Source: Actinoplanes sp. M2I2
GTDB taxonomy: Bacteria > Actinomycetota > Actinomycetes > Mycobacteriales > Micromonosporaceae
NCBI RefSeq assembly: GCF_023544445.1
Contig: NZ_JALPVJ010000021.1
Span: 62,001-126,000, forward strand
DNA: 64,000 nt
Reading direction: 5' to 3'
A program made the translations under genes and the position numbers. This document shows, one piece after another, positions 24,650-32,257 of the stretch; within the stretch, counting starts at the first letter, position 1, and the number at the start of each line of letters is the position of its first letter. Below the pieces are notes generated by a model. It saw nothing but the letters and a program-made list of their open reading frames with translations. It had not been told where the DNA came from and did not search any database.

Positions 24650-25159
24650 ATGTCATCACATTCACCGGCGGACGACGGCTTCCGCGCCTTCGTCGAGCAG
24701 CACTGGGGGCCGCTGGTGCGGGTCGCCTATCTGCTGACCGGCGACCGCGGGCACGCCGAGGATCTGGTCCAGGCCGCTCTGGAGAAGACCCATCGCAAGT
24801 GGGGCCGCGTCGCGCAGATGGAGGCGCCGGTGGCCTACGTGCGCAAGGCGATGGTCAACACCGCGACGTCGTGGCGCCGCCGCCACCGCGTCCGCGAGGT
24901 GCCGCTGCTGGTCACCGACTCCCCCGTGGCCGACCCGTACGGCCCGGTCGACCAGCGGCAGCAGGTGGTCGCCGCGCTGCGCGAGCTGCCGCCGCGGATG
25001 CGGGCGGTGCTGGTGCTGCGCTACTTCGCCGACCTGGGCGAGGCCGAGGTGGCCGACCTGCTGGGCTGCTCGGTCGGCACGGTCAAGAGCCAGGCCTCGC
25101 GCGGGCTCGACCGGCTCCGTGCGCATCTCCACCCCGTACCGGAAAGGACGCAAGCATGA
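24650..25159 (+). CDS. SigE-family (ECF-like) RNA polymerase sigma factor
   Basis: 169 residues. Region 2 is FVEQHWGPLVRVAYLLTGDRGHAEDLVQAALEKTHRKW, and region 4 is LRELPPRMRAVLVLRYFADLGEAEVADLLGCSVGTVKSQASRGLDRLR. The WGPLVR...LTGD...HAEDLVQ pattern is the actinobacterial SigE family (TIGR02983-type) of small extracytoplasmic-function sigma factors. It redirects RNA polymerase to a stress regulon. The stop overlaps the next start (ATGA), pairing it with the membrane protein that follows. Signal and regulon unknown. Confidence 0.9.
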   Translation: MSSHSPADDGFRAFVEQHWGPLVRVAYLLTGDRGHAEDLVQAALEKTHRKWGRVAQMEAPVAYVRKAMVNTATSWRRRHRVREVPLLVTDSPVADPYGPVDQRQQVVAALRELPPRMRAVLVLRYFADLGEAEVADLLGCSVGTVKSQASRGLDRLRAHLHPVPERTQA

Positions 25160-26547
25160 CCGGGACCGAAGCGATGCTGAAGAACGCGCTCGCGGCCGAG
25201 GCCGAACTGCTCGACGTGGCCGAGGACCCGTGGACCGGCTTCGAGCGGCGCGAGCGCACCCACAAGCGCAACCGGCGCGCGGGACTCGCCGCGGTCGCCG
25301 CCCTCCTGGCCGCGGCCGGCGGTGTCCAGGCCGGTGTCGTGCCGCTGCCCGGCTGGGCGCCCGCCGTCCAGGTGGCCGGCTTCGGCGCCGTCCTCGGGGA
25401 CGACCCGATCCGCGGGTCGCTGGCCGGGGACAAAACCTTCCTCGAAGGACTGCGGCGGGAGATCAAGGACATTCAGGACCCCGGCGAGACCTGGCGGATC
25501 ACCGATCGCCGGAAAATCAAGTTCGTGTACGCGGCCGACGTCGGCCGGAGCCGTCTCGCGCTCGCGCTCGTGCCGTTGCGCTACGGCTTCCTGGAGGACC
25601 GCGCGCTGGTCTGGTACGAGGGAGAGGCCGGCGCCGCCCCGGCCGAGATGGTCGAGAGCGGTCGCGTCGACGGCGGCGAGCCGGTCGTCACCTCCCTGCT
25701 GGCCCGGTCGGACGGTCCGGGCCGGCTGGTCGTGGTCGCACCGACCGGATCGTCGGTGGCGGTGAGTCAGGGATTCCGCTACACGCCCGAGGGCCGCGTC
25801 GAGCACAACCCGGCGCAGGCGCAGCCGGCCGGCACCGGGCTGGCCGAGCTGACGCTGCCTCCGTCGCCGATCCCGCCCGAGGTCACGGTCACCGTCACGT
25901 CCGGTCCGGACACCCTCTACCAGGGCGGCGCCGGCGGCGGATGGGGCAGTTCGTCCGACTCCAACCCGCAGGACGTCAGCGAGGCGACCGTCGAGAAGGC
26001 GCTCGGCGACCGCGACTTCGACCGGGCCGCCCTGCGCAGCTGGGTGAACCAGTCGATCCGGGACGCCCGGCTGGTCGCGGCGGGTACGGCGGTCACCGTG
26101 CGCTGGACCGGGACGGTCAGCGGGCAACCGGCGGCGCTGATCACCCTCCAGCCCGAGGGAGGCGGCGTGCTGGCCTACGCGCTGCACGGCGGGGCCGACT
26201 CGTACCGGCAGGACCTGCGGTTGCTGCTGCCCGCGAAGGGCGCGGCCCAGCGGCCGATCGCGTGGCGGATGCGAGCCGACGGCGCGGAGGATCGGACCGA
26301 CCAGGTGATCGTCACCGCGCCGGCCGGCACGCGGAAGCTGACTCTGCAGGTCGGCGGGGCGGCGCCCGTACCGGTCACGCTCGACGCGACCGGCGGTGGC
26401 GTCACCGCCGTGCCGCCCTTCGCCGAGGCGCGCGTCACGGCGTACGGAAAGAACGGCTCTGTCCTGGGCACCACCCCGGTGCCGCCGTTCGAGACCGACA
26501 TGGGCGGCCTGCCCGGCGACACCATCAAGACCCGGGTGGTCGGCTGA
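25156..26547 (+). CDS. Putative membrane-anchored partner (anti-sigma candidate) of the SigE-type sigma factor
   Basis: 463 residues with no recognised family. About 45 charged N-terminal residues are followed by one hydrophobic helix (AGLAAVAALLAAAGGVQAGVV) and a large extracytoplasmic domain rich in beta-type repeats, ending in RVTAYGKNGSVLGTTPV. This layout, together with the 4-base overlap with the sigma gene, is that of anti-sigma or sensory partners in SigE-family pairs. The cytoplasmic part lacks a visible zinc-binding H-x3-C-x2-C motif. The outer domain may be the sensor. Role is inferred from context. Confidence 0.6.
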   Translation: MTGTEAMLKNALAAEAELLDVAEDPWTGFERRERTHKRNRRAGLAAVAALLAAAGGVQAGVVPLPGWAPAVQVAGFGAVLGDDPIRGSLAGDKTFLEGLRREIKDIQDPGETWRITDRRKIKFVYAADVGRSRLALALVPLRYGFLEDRALVWYEGEAGAAPAEMVESGRVDGGEPVVTSLLARSDGPGRLVVVAPTGSSVAVSQGFRYTPEGRVEHNPAQAQPAGTGLAELTLPPSPIPPEVTVTVTSGPDTLYQGGAGGGWGSSSDSNPQDVSEATVEKALGDRDFDRAALRSWVNQSIRDARLVAAGTAVTVRWTGTVSGQPAALITLQPEGGGVLAYALHGGADSYRQDLRLLLPAKGAAQRPIAWRMRADGAEDRTDQVIVTAPAGTRKLTLQVGGAAPVPVTLDATGGGVTAVPPFAEARVTAYGKNGSVLGTTPVPPFETDMGGLPGDTIKTRVVG

Positions 26548-26719
26548 GCTGCCCGTTCACGGCCATCGGGAGCCGCCGGGCATGAATCCCGGAAACATGG
26601 GGTACGCGGCGGCTCCCCGATCGATCGCGGCACCTTGAGCCCGTGCCGCCAGCCGGTGAGGAGGCCGGACCATCTGCCCGCTGACCTGGAATGTCGACTC
26701 CGGAGAGAGGTGCACGAAC

Positions 26720-27418
26720 GTGGCCGTCCTGGGCCGGCCGGACGCGACCTCGATGACCCTCCTGCAGGCGGTGTTCGACCGGCACGCCGCCCTGGAGCTC
26801 GACTGGCGTCTCGTCGATCTGACCGATCTGGGCCCGGCCGACCAGGCCTTCCTGGCCGGATCGGCCCTGGCCGCCGAGCGCAACGGCATGGCCTCCGGCT
26901 CGGTCATGATGCTCGGCGCCGCGATGCCGGAAGCCGCCCTCGCCGGCCGTTCCGGCAGCCGGGGCCGGCTCAGCCGCCGGTACGCCCGGACGGTCGACGC
27001 GCTCGCCGTGGGACCGCTGCGATCGCCCTCGTTCACCGAGCAGGTCCTGCCGCTCACCGGTGGCGCCCGGCAGTGCCGCGACCTGATCACCCAGGCGTGT
27101 CTGGCCTGGAGCGTGCCCCACCTGCTGGGCGACGCCACGCTGCTGGCCAGCGAGCTGATCAGCTACGCCACCGAGCACACCTCGTCGCTGATGACGATGA
27201 CCACCATGCTGGACGGCGACTCGCTCTATCTCTGGGTGCGCGGCGCCGCCCAGACGCGACGACCGCCGCCCGACCGGCTGGCGTTGTTCGTCGTGCACAG
27301 CCTGGCCGATCATTGGGGCATACTGCCGGACAACGGCGACACGCTGCTCTGGGCGGCGCTGCCGATCGTGCCGGCCTTCCGGGCGGCGGTGGGCCGCGCC
27401 GGTCGGGAACGCCTCTGA
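26720..27418 (+). CDS. Degenerate anti-sigma-kinase-like (HATPase_c_2) regulatory protein
   Basis: 232 residues. The C-terminal half resembles the RsbW/SpoIIAB-type ATPase fold: SFTEQVLPLTGGARQCRDLITQACLAW, then LLASELISYATEH and DHWGILPDNGDTLLWAALP. The N-box Asn that binds Mg-ATP is Tyr here (ELISYA in place of ELVTNA). The N-terminal half (LVDLTDLGPADQAFLAGS) weakly resembles a STAS domain. It may bind a partner without phosphorylating it. GTG 26720 has GGAGAGAGG upstream. Related biology appears at the STAS-fused sigma factor at 36837, but no link is shown. Confidence 0.55.
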   Translation: MAVLGRPDATSMTLLQAVFDRHAALELDWRLVDLTDLGPADQAFLAGSALAAERNGMASGSVMMLGAAMPEAALAGRSGSRGRLSRRYARTVDALAVGPLRSPSFTEQVLPLTGGARQCRDLITQACLAWSVPHLLGDATLLASELISYATEHTSSLMTMTTMLDGDSLYLWVRGAAQTRRPPPDRLALFVVHSLADHWGILPDNGDTLLWAALPIVPAFRAAVGRAGRERL

Positions 27419-27428
27419 AGATCGGTTG

Positions 27429-27452
27429 TTTCCCCGGCGATCGCCGGGGAAA
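27429..27452. promoter_or_regulatory. 24-bp perfect palindrome before the nucleoside hydrolase
   Basis: The half-site TTTCCCCGGCGA is followed immediately by its exact reverse complement, with no spacer. It begins 11 bases after the preceding stop and ends 8 bases before the ATG at 27461, so it overlaps the translation initiation region. It could be an operator, a terminator for the upstream gene, or a hairpin that limits translation. Confidence 0.7.
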
Positions 27453-27460
27453 GCCGCAGG

Positions 27461-28423
27461 ATGTCAGTCCGCCGGATCATCCTGGACACGGACGTCGCCA
27501 TGGGCGCGCCCGGGTCGGACATCGACGACGGCTTCGCCATGGCCCTGGCCGTGGACCTGAAGGACCAGTCGCTGGAACTGGTCACGACGGTCAACGGCAA
27601 CATCGACGTCGACACGTCCACCGTGCTCGCGTTGCACCTGCTCGACCGCCTGGGCAAGCCGGACATCCCGGTGGTGTGCGGCGCCCGTACGCCGCTGGTG
27701 CGCCCGCTGCACGCCCACCCCGCCCGCGACCGCGTGGCCGACGTCCGCGAGCACCTCTCGGGGCGTAAGCCGACCCCGGGCCGCGCGGCCACCGCGATCA
27801 TCGACCACGTCCTGGCCAATCCCGGTGAGATCTCGATCGTGGCGATCGGCCCGCTGACCAACGTGGCGGTCGCCCTGGCGCTGGAACCGGCCCTGGCGAC
27901 GGCGGTCAAGGAGATCGTCATCATGGGCGGCGCGTTCCTGCGCACCACGAGCGTGCTGGCCATGCCGGGCGAGTTCAACATCTGGGTCGACCCCGAGGCC
28001 GCCGCCATCGTGCTCAACAGCGGCGCGCCGCTGCGGTTCATCGGGCTCGACGTGACTCTCCAGGTGGAGCTGAACCGGGCCGACGCCGATCGGCTGATGG
28101 CCACCGGCCGCCCCTTCGCCTCGTACGCCGGCGAGTGCGCGCACGCCTGGATCGACTACCTGCGCGAGGCCTACCCCGGCCGGGACTTCTGCACCGCACC
28201 GATGCACGACGCGCTCGCCGTGGCTGTCGTCAGCCGGCCGAACCTGGTGACCTGGCGCCCGGCCCGGGTCGAGGTCGAGGTGACCAGCGACCTGACCCGT
28301 GGCGTCACCGTCGCCGATCTGCTCGCGTCACGCGACCCACCGCAGGCCAACTGCATGGTCGCCACCGAAGTGGACAGTGTCGCCTTCATCGAGTTCTTCC
28401 TCAACCACATCTATTCGCTCTGA
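27461..28423 (+). CDS. Inosine-uridine-type nucleoside hydrolase
   Basis: 320 residues. The family calcium site is at the N-terminus as DTDVAMGAPGSDIDDGFAMALA, a lengthened form of the usual DTDPGxDD. Further conserved parts are VTTVNGNIDVD, IVAIGPLTNVA, IVIMGGAF, GEFNIWVDPEAA and CTAPMHDALAVA, with the catalytic-pocket Asn and His in place. It hydrolyses the N-glycosidic bond of ribonucleosides to base and ribose. The gene starts the block with an ABC importer 70 bases downstream, suggesting uptake and salvage of nucleosides or a related N-riboside. Confidence 0.88.
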   Translation: MSVRRIILDTDVAMGAPGSDIDDGFAMALAVDLKDQSLELVTTVNGNIDVDTSTVLALHLLDRLGKPDIPVVCGARTPLVRPLHAHPARDRVADVREHLSGRKPTPGRAATAIIDHVLANPGEISIVAIGPLTNVAVALALEPALATAVKEIVIMGGAFLRTTSVLAMPGEFNIWVDPEAAAIVLNSGAPLRFIGLDVTLQVELNRADADRLMATGRPFASYAGECAHAWIDYLREAYPGRDFCTAPMHDALAVAVVSRPNLVTWRPARVEVEVTSDLTRGVTVADLLASRDPPQANCMVATEVDSVAFIEFFLNHIYSL

Positions 28424-28492
28424 CCCGCGCACACCCCTCTCACCCGCACGCCCCTCTCACCCACACGCCGGACGGCGTGGAAGGGAACCACC

Positions 28493-29779
28493 ATGTTCTG
28501 GACCAGGGCGCTCGCCCTCACCGGCGCGGCGACACTCGTCCTCGCGGCGGCCGGCTGCGGCGACGACGGGAACTCAGGCGGCGAGTCGGGCGGGACCACC
28601 ACGCTGACGTTCGTCAACGCGCAGGACCCGGGCACGTTCGACAAGGTGATCGCCGCCTTCGAGAAGGCCAACCCGACGATCAAGATCAAGCAGCAGGTCG
28701 TCCCGTTCGACGACCTCAACTCGACGGTCCAGTCCCGGCTGGGCGCCAAGGACAGCGACATCGACCTGTACGACGTCGACGAGCCCCGGCTGGCCGCCTT
28801 CGCCTCCCGCGGCTTCCTCGAGCCCCTGGACGACCTGCGCGGCCAGGCCGAGGGCCAGATCGACCCCAACGCCCTGAAGATCACGACCTTCGACGGCAAG
28901 CAGTACGCCATGCCCCGGTGGACCTCGACCCAGTTGCTCTACTACAACAAGGACCTGCTCACCAAGGCCCGCGTCACCGCGCCGGCCGCCGACCCGAAGA
29001 CCTCGGTCACCTGGGAGCAGGTGACCGCCGACGGCAAGAAGGCCCAGGAGGCCGGGGCCAAGTACGGGCTGATCTTCGACCAGGTGGACCGGTACTACCA
29101 GCTGCAGCCGCTGGCCGAGTCGCTCGGCGGCGGCCCCGGCCTCACCGGCGACGGCCTGCTCCAGCCGGACGTCACCAACGCGGGCTGGACCCGGGCCTTC
29201 ACGTGGTATCACGACATCTTCCAGAGCGGGGTGGCCCCGCGCGGCATCAACCCCGAGCAGACGCCCGGCCTGTTCGCCACCGGCGGCACCGCCTTCTTCG
29301 CCGGTGGACCGTGGAACGCCGCCGCGTTCGACAAGGAGGGCGCCGACTACGGCGTCGCGCCGTTCCCCAAGTTCGCCCAGGGCAAGCCGGCCACCTCGAC
29401 CGACTCGTGGTCGACCGGGATCAGCCCGTTCTCCGACAGCAAGGACGCGGCCCGCAAGTTCCTCAGCTACATGACCATCGACCCGGCCGGCGCCACCGCC
29501 ACGACCAGCAACAACATCCCGGTCCAGAAGGAAGCCTTCCAGACGTACCTCAAGAACCTGGGCGCCAAGGGCGAGCGCTACCAGCAGATCGCCGACATCA
29601 TCGAGTACTCGGTGGCCACCACCGCGGTGTCCCGGCCGATCACCACCGGCTTCGTCGACTTCGAGTCGGTGATGAACAAGGCGTTCGCCGACATCCGCAA
29701 CGGCACCGACGCGACGACCCGGCTGACCCAGGCCGGTCAGGAGCTCGACCGCGACCTCGCCAAGTACCGCAACAAGTAG
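28493..29779 (+). CDS. Sugar-type ABC transporter solute-binding lipoprotein
   Basis: 428 residues. Signal peptide with lipobox LAAAGCGDD (cysteine ~residue 23), then a typical extracellular sugar-binding fold (solute-binding family 1): TLTFVNAQDPGTFDKVIAAFEKANPTIKIK, YDVDEPRLAAFASRGFLEPLDDL, and FFAGGPWNAAAFDKEG. It captures substrate outside the cell and delivers it to the two permeases encoded next. GAAGGGAACC precedes the ATG. Ligand not predictable; the neighbouring nucleoside hydrolase suggests a nucleoside or ribosyl compound. Confidence 0.92.
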   Translation: MFWTRALALTGAATLVLAAAGCGDDGNSGGESGGTTTLTFVNAQDPGTFDKVIAAFEKANPTIKIKQQVVPFDDLNSTVQSRLGAKDSDIDLYDVDEPRLAAFASRGFLEPLDDLRGQAEGQIDPNALKITTFDGKQYAMPRWTSTQLLYYNKDLLTKARVTAPAADPKTSVTWEQVTADGKKAQEAGAKYGLIFDQVDRYYQLQPLAESLGGGPGLTGDGLLQPDVTNAGWTRAFTWYHDIFQSGVAPRGINPEQTPGLFATGGTAFFAGGPWNAAAFDKEGADYGVAPFPKFAQGKPATSTDSWSTGISPFSDSKDAARKFLSYMTIDPAGATATTSNNIPVQKEAFQTYLKNLGAKGERYQQIADIIEYSVATTAVSRPITTGFVDFESVMNKAFADIRNGTDATTRLTQAGQELDRDLAKYRNK

Positions 29780-29785
29780 GCCGCG

Positions 29786-30688
29786 GTGACCACCACGGCA
29801 CCCAGCCGCCGGCGGCAGCACAGCCGGCGGTTCGGCGACCTCGGCGTCGCCTTGACGTTCCTGCTGCCGGCCGTCCTGGCCGCCGTGCTGCTGCGGCTGT
29901 GGCCCACCGTCCGGGCGGTGTGGGACAGCCTGCGCAGCACGGCCCTCGGCGTGGAGCCGACCCACTGGGTCGGGTTCGACCAGTACAGCGCGCTCCTGCG
30001 GGACCCGGCCTTCCTCAACTCGCTGAAGATCACCCTGCTGTTCGGGATCATCGTGAACCCGCTGCAGATCGCGGTGGCGCTCGCGCTGGCCGTCCTCTTC
30101 AACGAGCGGATCCGCGGCGCCGGGCTGATGCGGACCCTGGTGTTCCTGCCCGTGGCCATCCCGCAGAGCGTGTCGGCCGTGATCTGGGCCGTGGCGTTCC
30201 GCCCGGACGGGCCGCTCAACGGCTTCCTGACCCGGCTGGGCATCGCGCCGCAGGGATTCCTCACCTCGCCGGACCAGGCGCTCGCCTCGATCATCGTGGT
30301 CGTCTCGTGGATCGGGGTGGGCTACTGGATGATGTTCCTGATCGCCGGCCTCAAGGAGATCGATCCCACCCTGTACGAGGCGGCCGCGCTGGACGGCGCC
30401 GGCCGGTGGGCCCGCTTCCGCGGGGTGACGCTCCCGCAGCTGCGCCGGCAGCTCGCCTTCGTGCTGGTGGCCGACACCATCTCGAACCTGCTGGTCTTCG
30501 CGCCCGTGCAGATCCTCACCGGCGGCGGCCCGAACGGCCGGACCAACCTGATCATGAACGATGTGTTCGAACGCGCCTACGTGCGGGCGGACGCGGGCGC
30601 GGCGGCGGCCGGCACCGTCGTGGTCGCGTTGATCGCGCTGGCCATCGTGCTCGTGCAGTTCCGGTTGCTGTCGAGAGGAAGTGACTGA
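29786..30688 (+). CDS. ABC sugar transporter permease, MalF-like
   Basis: 300 residues with six membrane helices. The binding-protein-dependent transport signature loop is YEAAALDGAGRWARFRGVTLPQLR, which contacts the ATPase. The N-terminal helix is LTFLLPAVLAAVLLRLWPTVRAVWDSLR as in MalF-type subunits. It starts at GTG 29786, six bases after the binding-protein stop. Forms the membrane channel with the next gene product. Confidence 0.92.
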   Translation: MTTTAPSRRRQHSRRFGDLGVALTFLLPAVLAAVLLRLWPTVRAVWDSLRSTALGVEPTHWVGFDQYSALLRDPAFLNSLKITLLFGIIVNPLQIAVALALAVLFNERIRGAGLMRTLVFLPVAIPQSVSAVIWAVAFRPDGPLNGFLTRLGIAPQGFLTSPDQALASIIVVVSWIGVGYWMMFLIAGLKEIDPTLYEAAALDGAGRWARFRGVTLPQLRRQLAFVLVADTISNLLVFAPVQILTGGGPNGRTNLIMNDVFERAYVRADAGAAAAGTVVVALIALAIVLVQFRLLSRGSD

Positions 30689-31588
30689 GTGTCCACCCAG
30701 ACCCAGCAGCGGCCACCCACCGGCGCCCGGCCCGAGCCCGAGCCGGCCCGGCCCCGCAGCCGCAGGCAGCGTCCCCGGATCGGCCTGATCGTGCTGGGCA
30801 CGGTGATCGCGGTGCTGTTCGTCCTGCCGCTGTGGTGGGCCGCGGTGAGCGCGCTGCGGCCACAACGGGAGACGTTCTCGACGCTGTCGCCGGTGAGCCT
30901 CTGGACCCTGCTGCCCCGCGGGCTCACCGTCGGCAACTTCGGCCGGCTGTTCGACGCCGAGTTCGGCCGCGCGCTGCTCAACTCGACCATCGTCACGGTG
31001 GCCACGCTCGTGATCGGGCTGGCCATCTGCGCGACCGCGGCGTTCGCCCTGGCCGTCCTGAAGTTCCCGGGCCGCGGCGTCATCTTCGCGGTCATGGTGA
31101 TCTCGTTCCTCATCCCGTTCGACGCGATCGCCATCCCGCTGATGTCCATCTTCCGCGACGCGCACCTGGAGAACACGTACCTGGCCCTGGTCCTGCCCGG
31201 GGTAGGGAACGGCCTCGCGGTCTTCCTGCTGCGCGGCTTCTTCCTAGGCGTGCCGATCGACCTGGCCGAGGCCGCCCGCGTCGAGGGCCTGGGCTGGTGG
31301 GGCGTCTTCTGGCGGATCTACCTGCCCCTGTCCCGGCCGGCGCTGATCGGCGCCGGGCTGATCCTGTTCGTCTTCCAGTGGCAGGCCTACCTGTGGCCCT
31401 TGCTGATCGCGCCCGATCCCGAGATGACGGTCGCGCCGGTGGCCATCGCCCAGTTCGCGGGCCAGCAGGGCGTCGACTTCGGGGCGATCTTCGCCGGGGC
31501 TGTGCTCACCGCCCTCGTGCCGTTGCTGATCCTGCTGTTCTTCCAGCGCTACTTCACCCAGTCGGTGTCATCGTCCGGCCTCAAGTAG
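30689..31588 (+). CDS. ABC sugar transporter permease, MalG-like
   Basis: 299 residues; GTG 30689 directly abuts the TGA of the MalF-like gene. Proline- and arginine-rich N-terminus (~30 residues), then six helices and the EAA loop AEAARVEGLGWWGVFWRIYLPLSRPA. No ATPase gene is encoded with the importer; actinomycete sugar importers often share a distant MsiK-type ATPase, so this operon probably does too. A hairpin after the stop likely ends the transcript. Confidence 0.92.
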   Translation: MSTQTQQRPPTGARPEPEPARPRSRRQRPRIGLIVLGTVIAVLFVLPLWWAAVSALRPQRETFSTLSPVSLWTLLPRGLTVGNFGRLFDAEFGRALLNSTIVTVATLVIGLAICATAAFALAVLKFPGRGVIFAVMVISFLIPFDAIAIPLMSIFRDAHLENTYLALVLPGVGNGLAVFLLRGFFLGVPIDLAEAARVEGLGWWGVFWRIYLPLSRPALIGAGLILFVFQWQAYLWPLLIAPDPEMTVAPVAIAQFAGQQGVDFGAIFAGAVLTALVPLLILLFFQRYFTQSVSSSGLK

Positions 31589-31613
31589 TCATCCGCGAAC
31601 CCGATAGGTCCTC

Positions 31614-31643
31614 CTCAGCCCGGGGGGGTGTTGTGGGGCTGAG
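31614..31643 (+). terminator. Hairpin after the ABC importer operon
   Basis: CTCAGCCC pairs with GGGCTGAG over a 14-base G-rich loop, 25 bases after the permease stop. There is no T run, which is common for actinomycete terminators. The repeat array begins 20 bases later. Confidence 0.55.
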
Positions 31644-31662
31644 CGCCGGGTCACGGTCATGG

Positions 31663-32183
31663 CTTGCCGGAATCCCCGGCGCTGTGGCGCGGGAGGTGTT
31701 CAGCTTGCCGGAATCCCGGCGCTGTGGCGCGGGAGGTCTTCAGCTTGCCGGAATCCCGGCGCTGTGGCGCGGGAGGTGTTCAGCTTGCTGGAGTCCCGTG
31801 GGCGGGGCTGCGGAAGTCGCCCGGCCCACGGGAATCCGGCGCGGTGCCGCAGGATCCGCTCGGCTCACCGCAGTCGCAGCGTGGCGCTGCAGAAGTCGCC
31901 CGGCCCACGGGAATCCCCGCGCTGTGCCGCAGGAACCGCTCGGCTCACCGCAATCGCAGCGTGGCGCTGCAGAAGTCGCCCGGCCCACGGGAATCCCCGC
32001 GCTGTGCCGCAGGAACCGCTCGGCTCACCGCAATCCCAGCGTGGCGCTGCAGAAGTCGCCTGGTTTGCAGTAAACCCGGCGCTGTGGCGCAGGAGTCGCT
32101 TGGCTTGCCCGGAATCCCGTCGCGGCGCTGCACGAGTCGCTCGGCTTGCCGGAATCACGGCACGGAGCTGCACGAGTCGTCAG
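31663..32183. repeat. Array of 13 degenerate ~40-bp tandem repeats
   Basis: Thirteen head-to-tail units of 39 to 41 bp fill this stretch, with starts at 31663, 31704, 31744, 31784, 31825, 31864, 31904, 31944, 31984, 32024, 32064, 32104 and 32145. Typical unit start is CTTGCCGGAATCCC. From 31825 to 32063 two unit types alternate, giving an ~80-bp higher-order repeat; units at 31904 and 31984 are identical. One type contains the perfect hairpin GCAGCG-TGG-CGCTGC, and the other GCGC-TGTG-GCGC. A 40-bp period shifts frame each unit, so it is unlikely to be coding despite long open frames on both strands. The rest of the 669-bp gap (31589-32257) holds only the terminator hairpin and unremarkable sequence. 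Confidence 0.9.
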
Positions 32184-32257
32184 TAGTGGCCGATAACGCG
32201 AACGCGCGTCTCGCGAAGACGTCATGCTGCGGACCGAGCAGCACGCGCGGGGATGGC

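Noticed and set aside
31663..32183. CRISPR array
   Set aside because: Units are contiguous with no spacers, are degenerate, and no cas genes are nearby.
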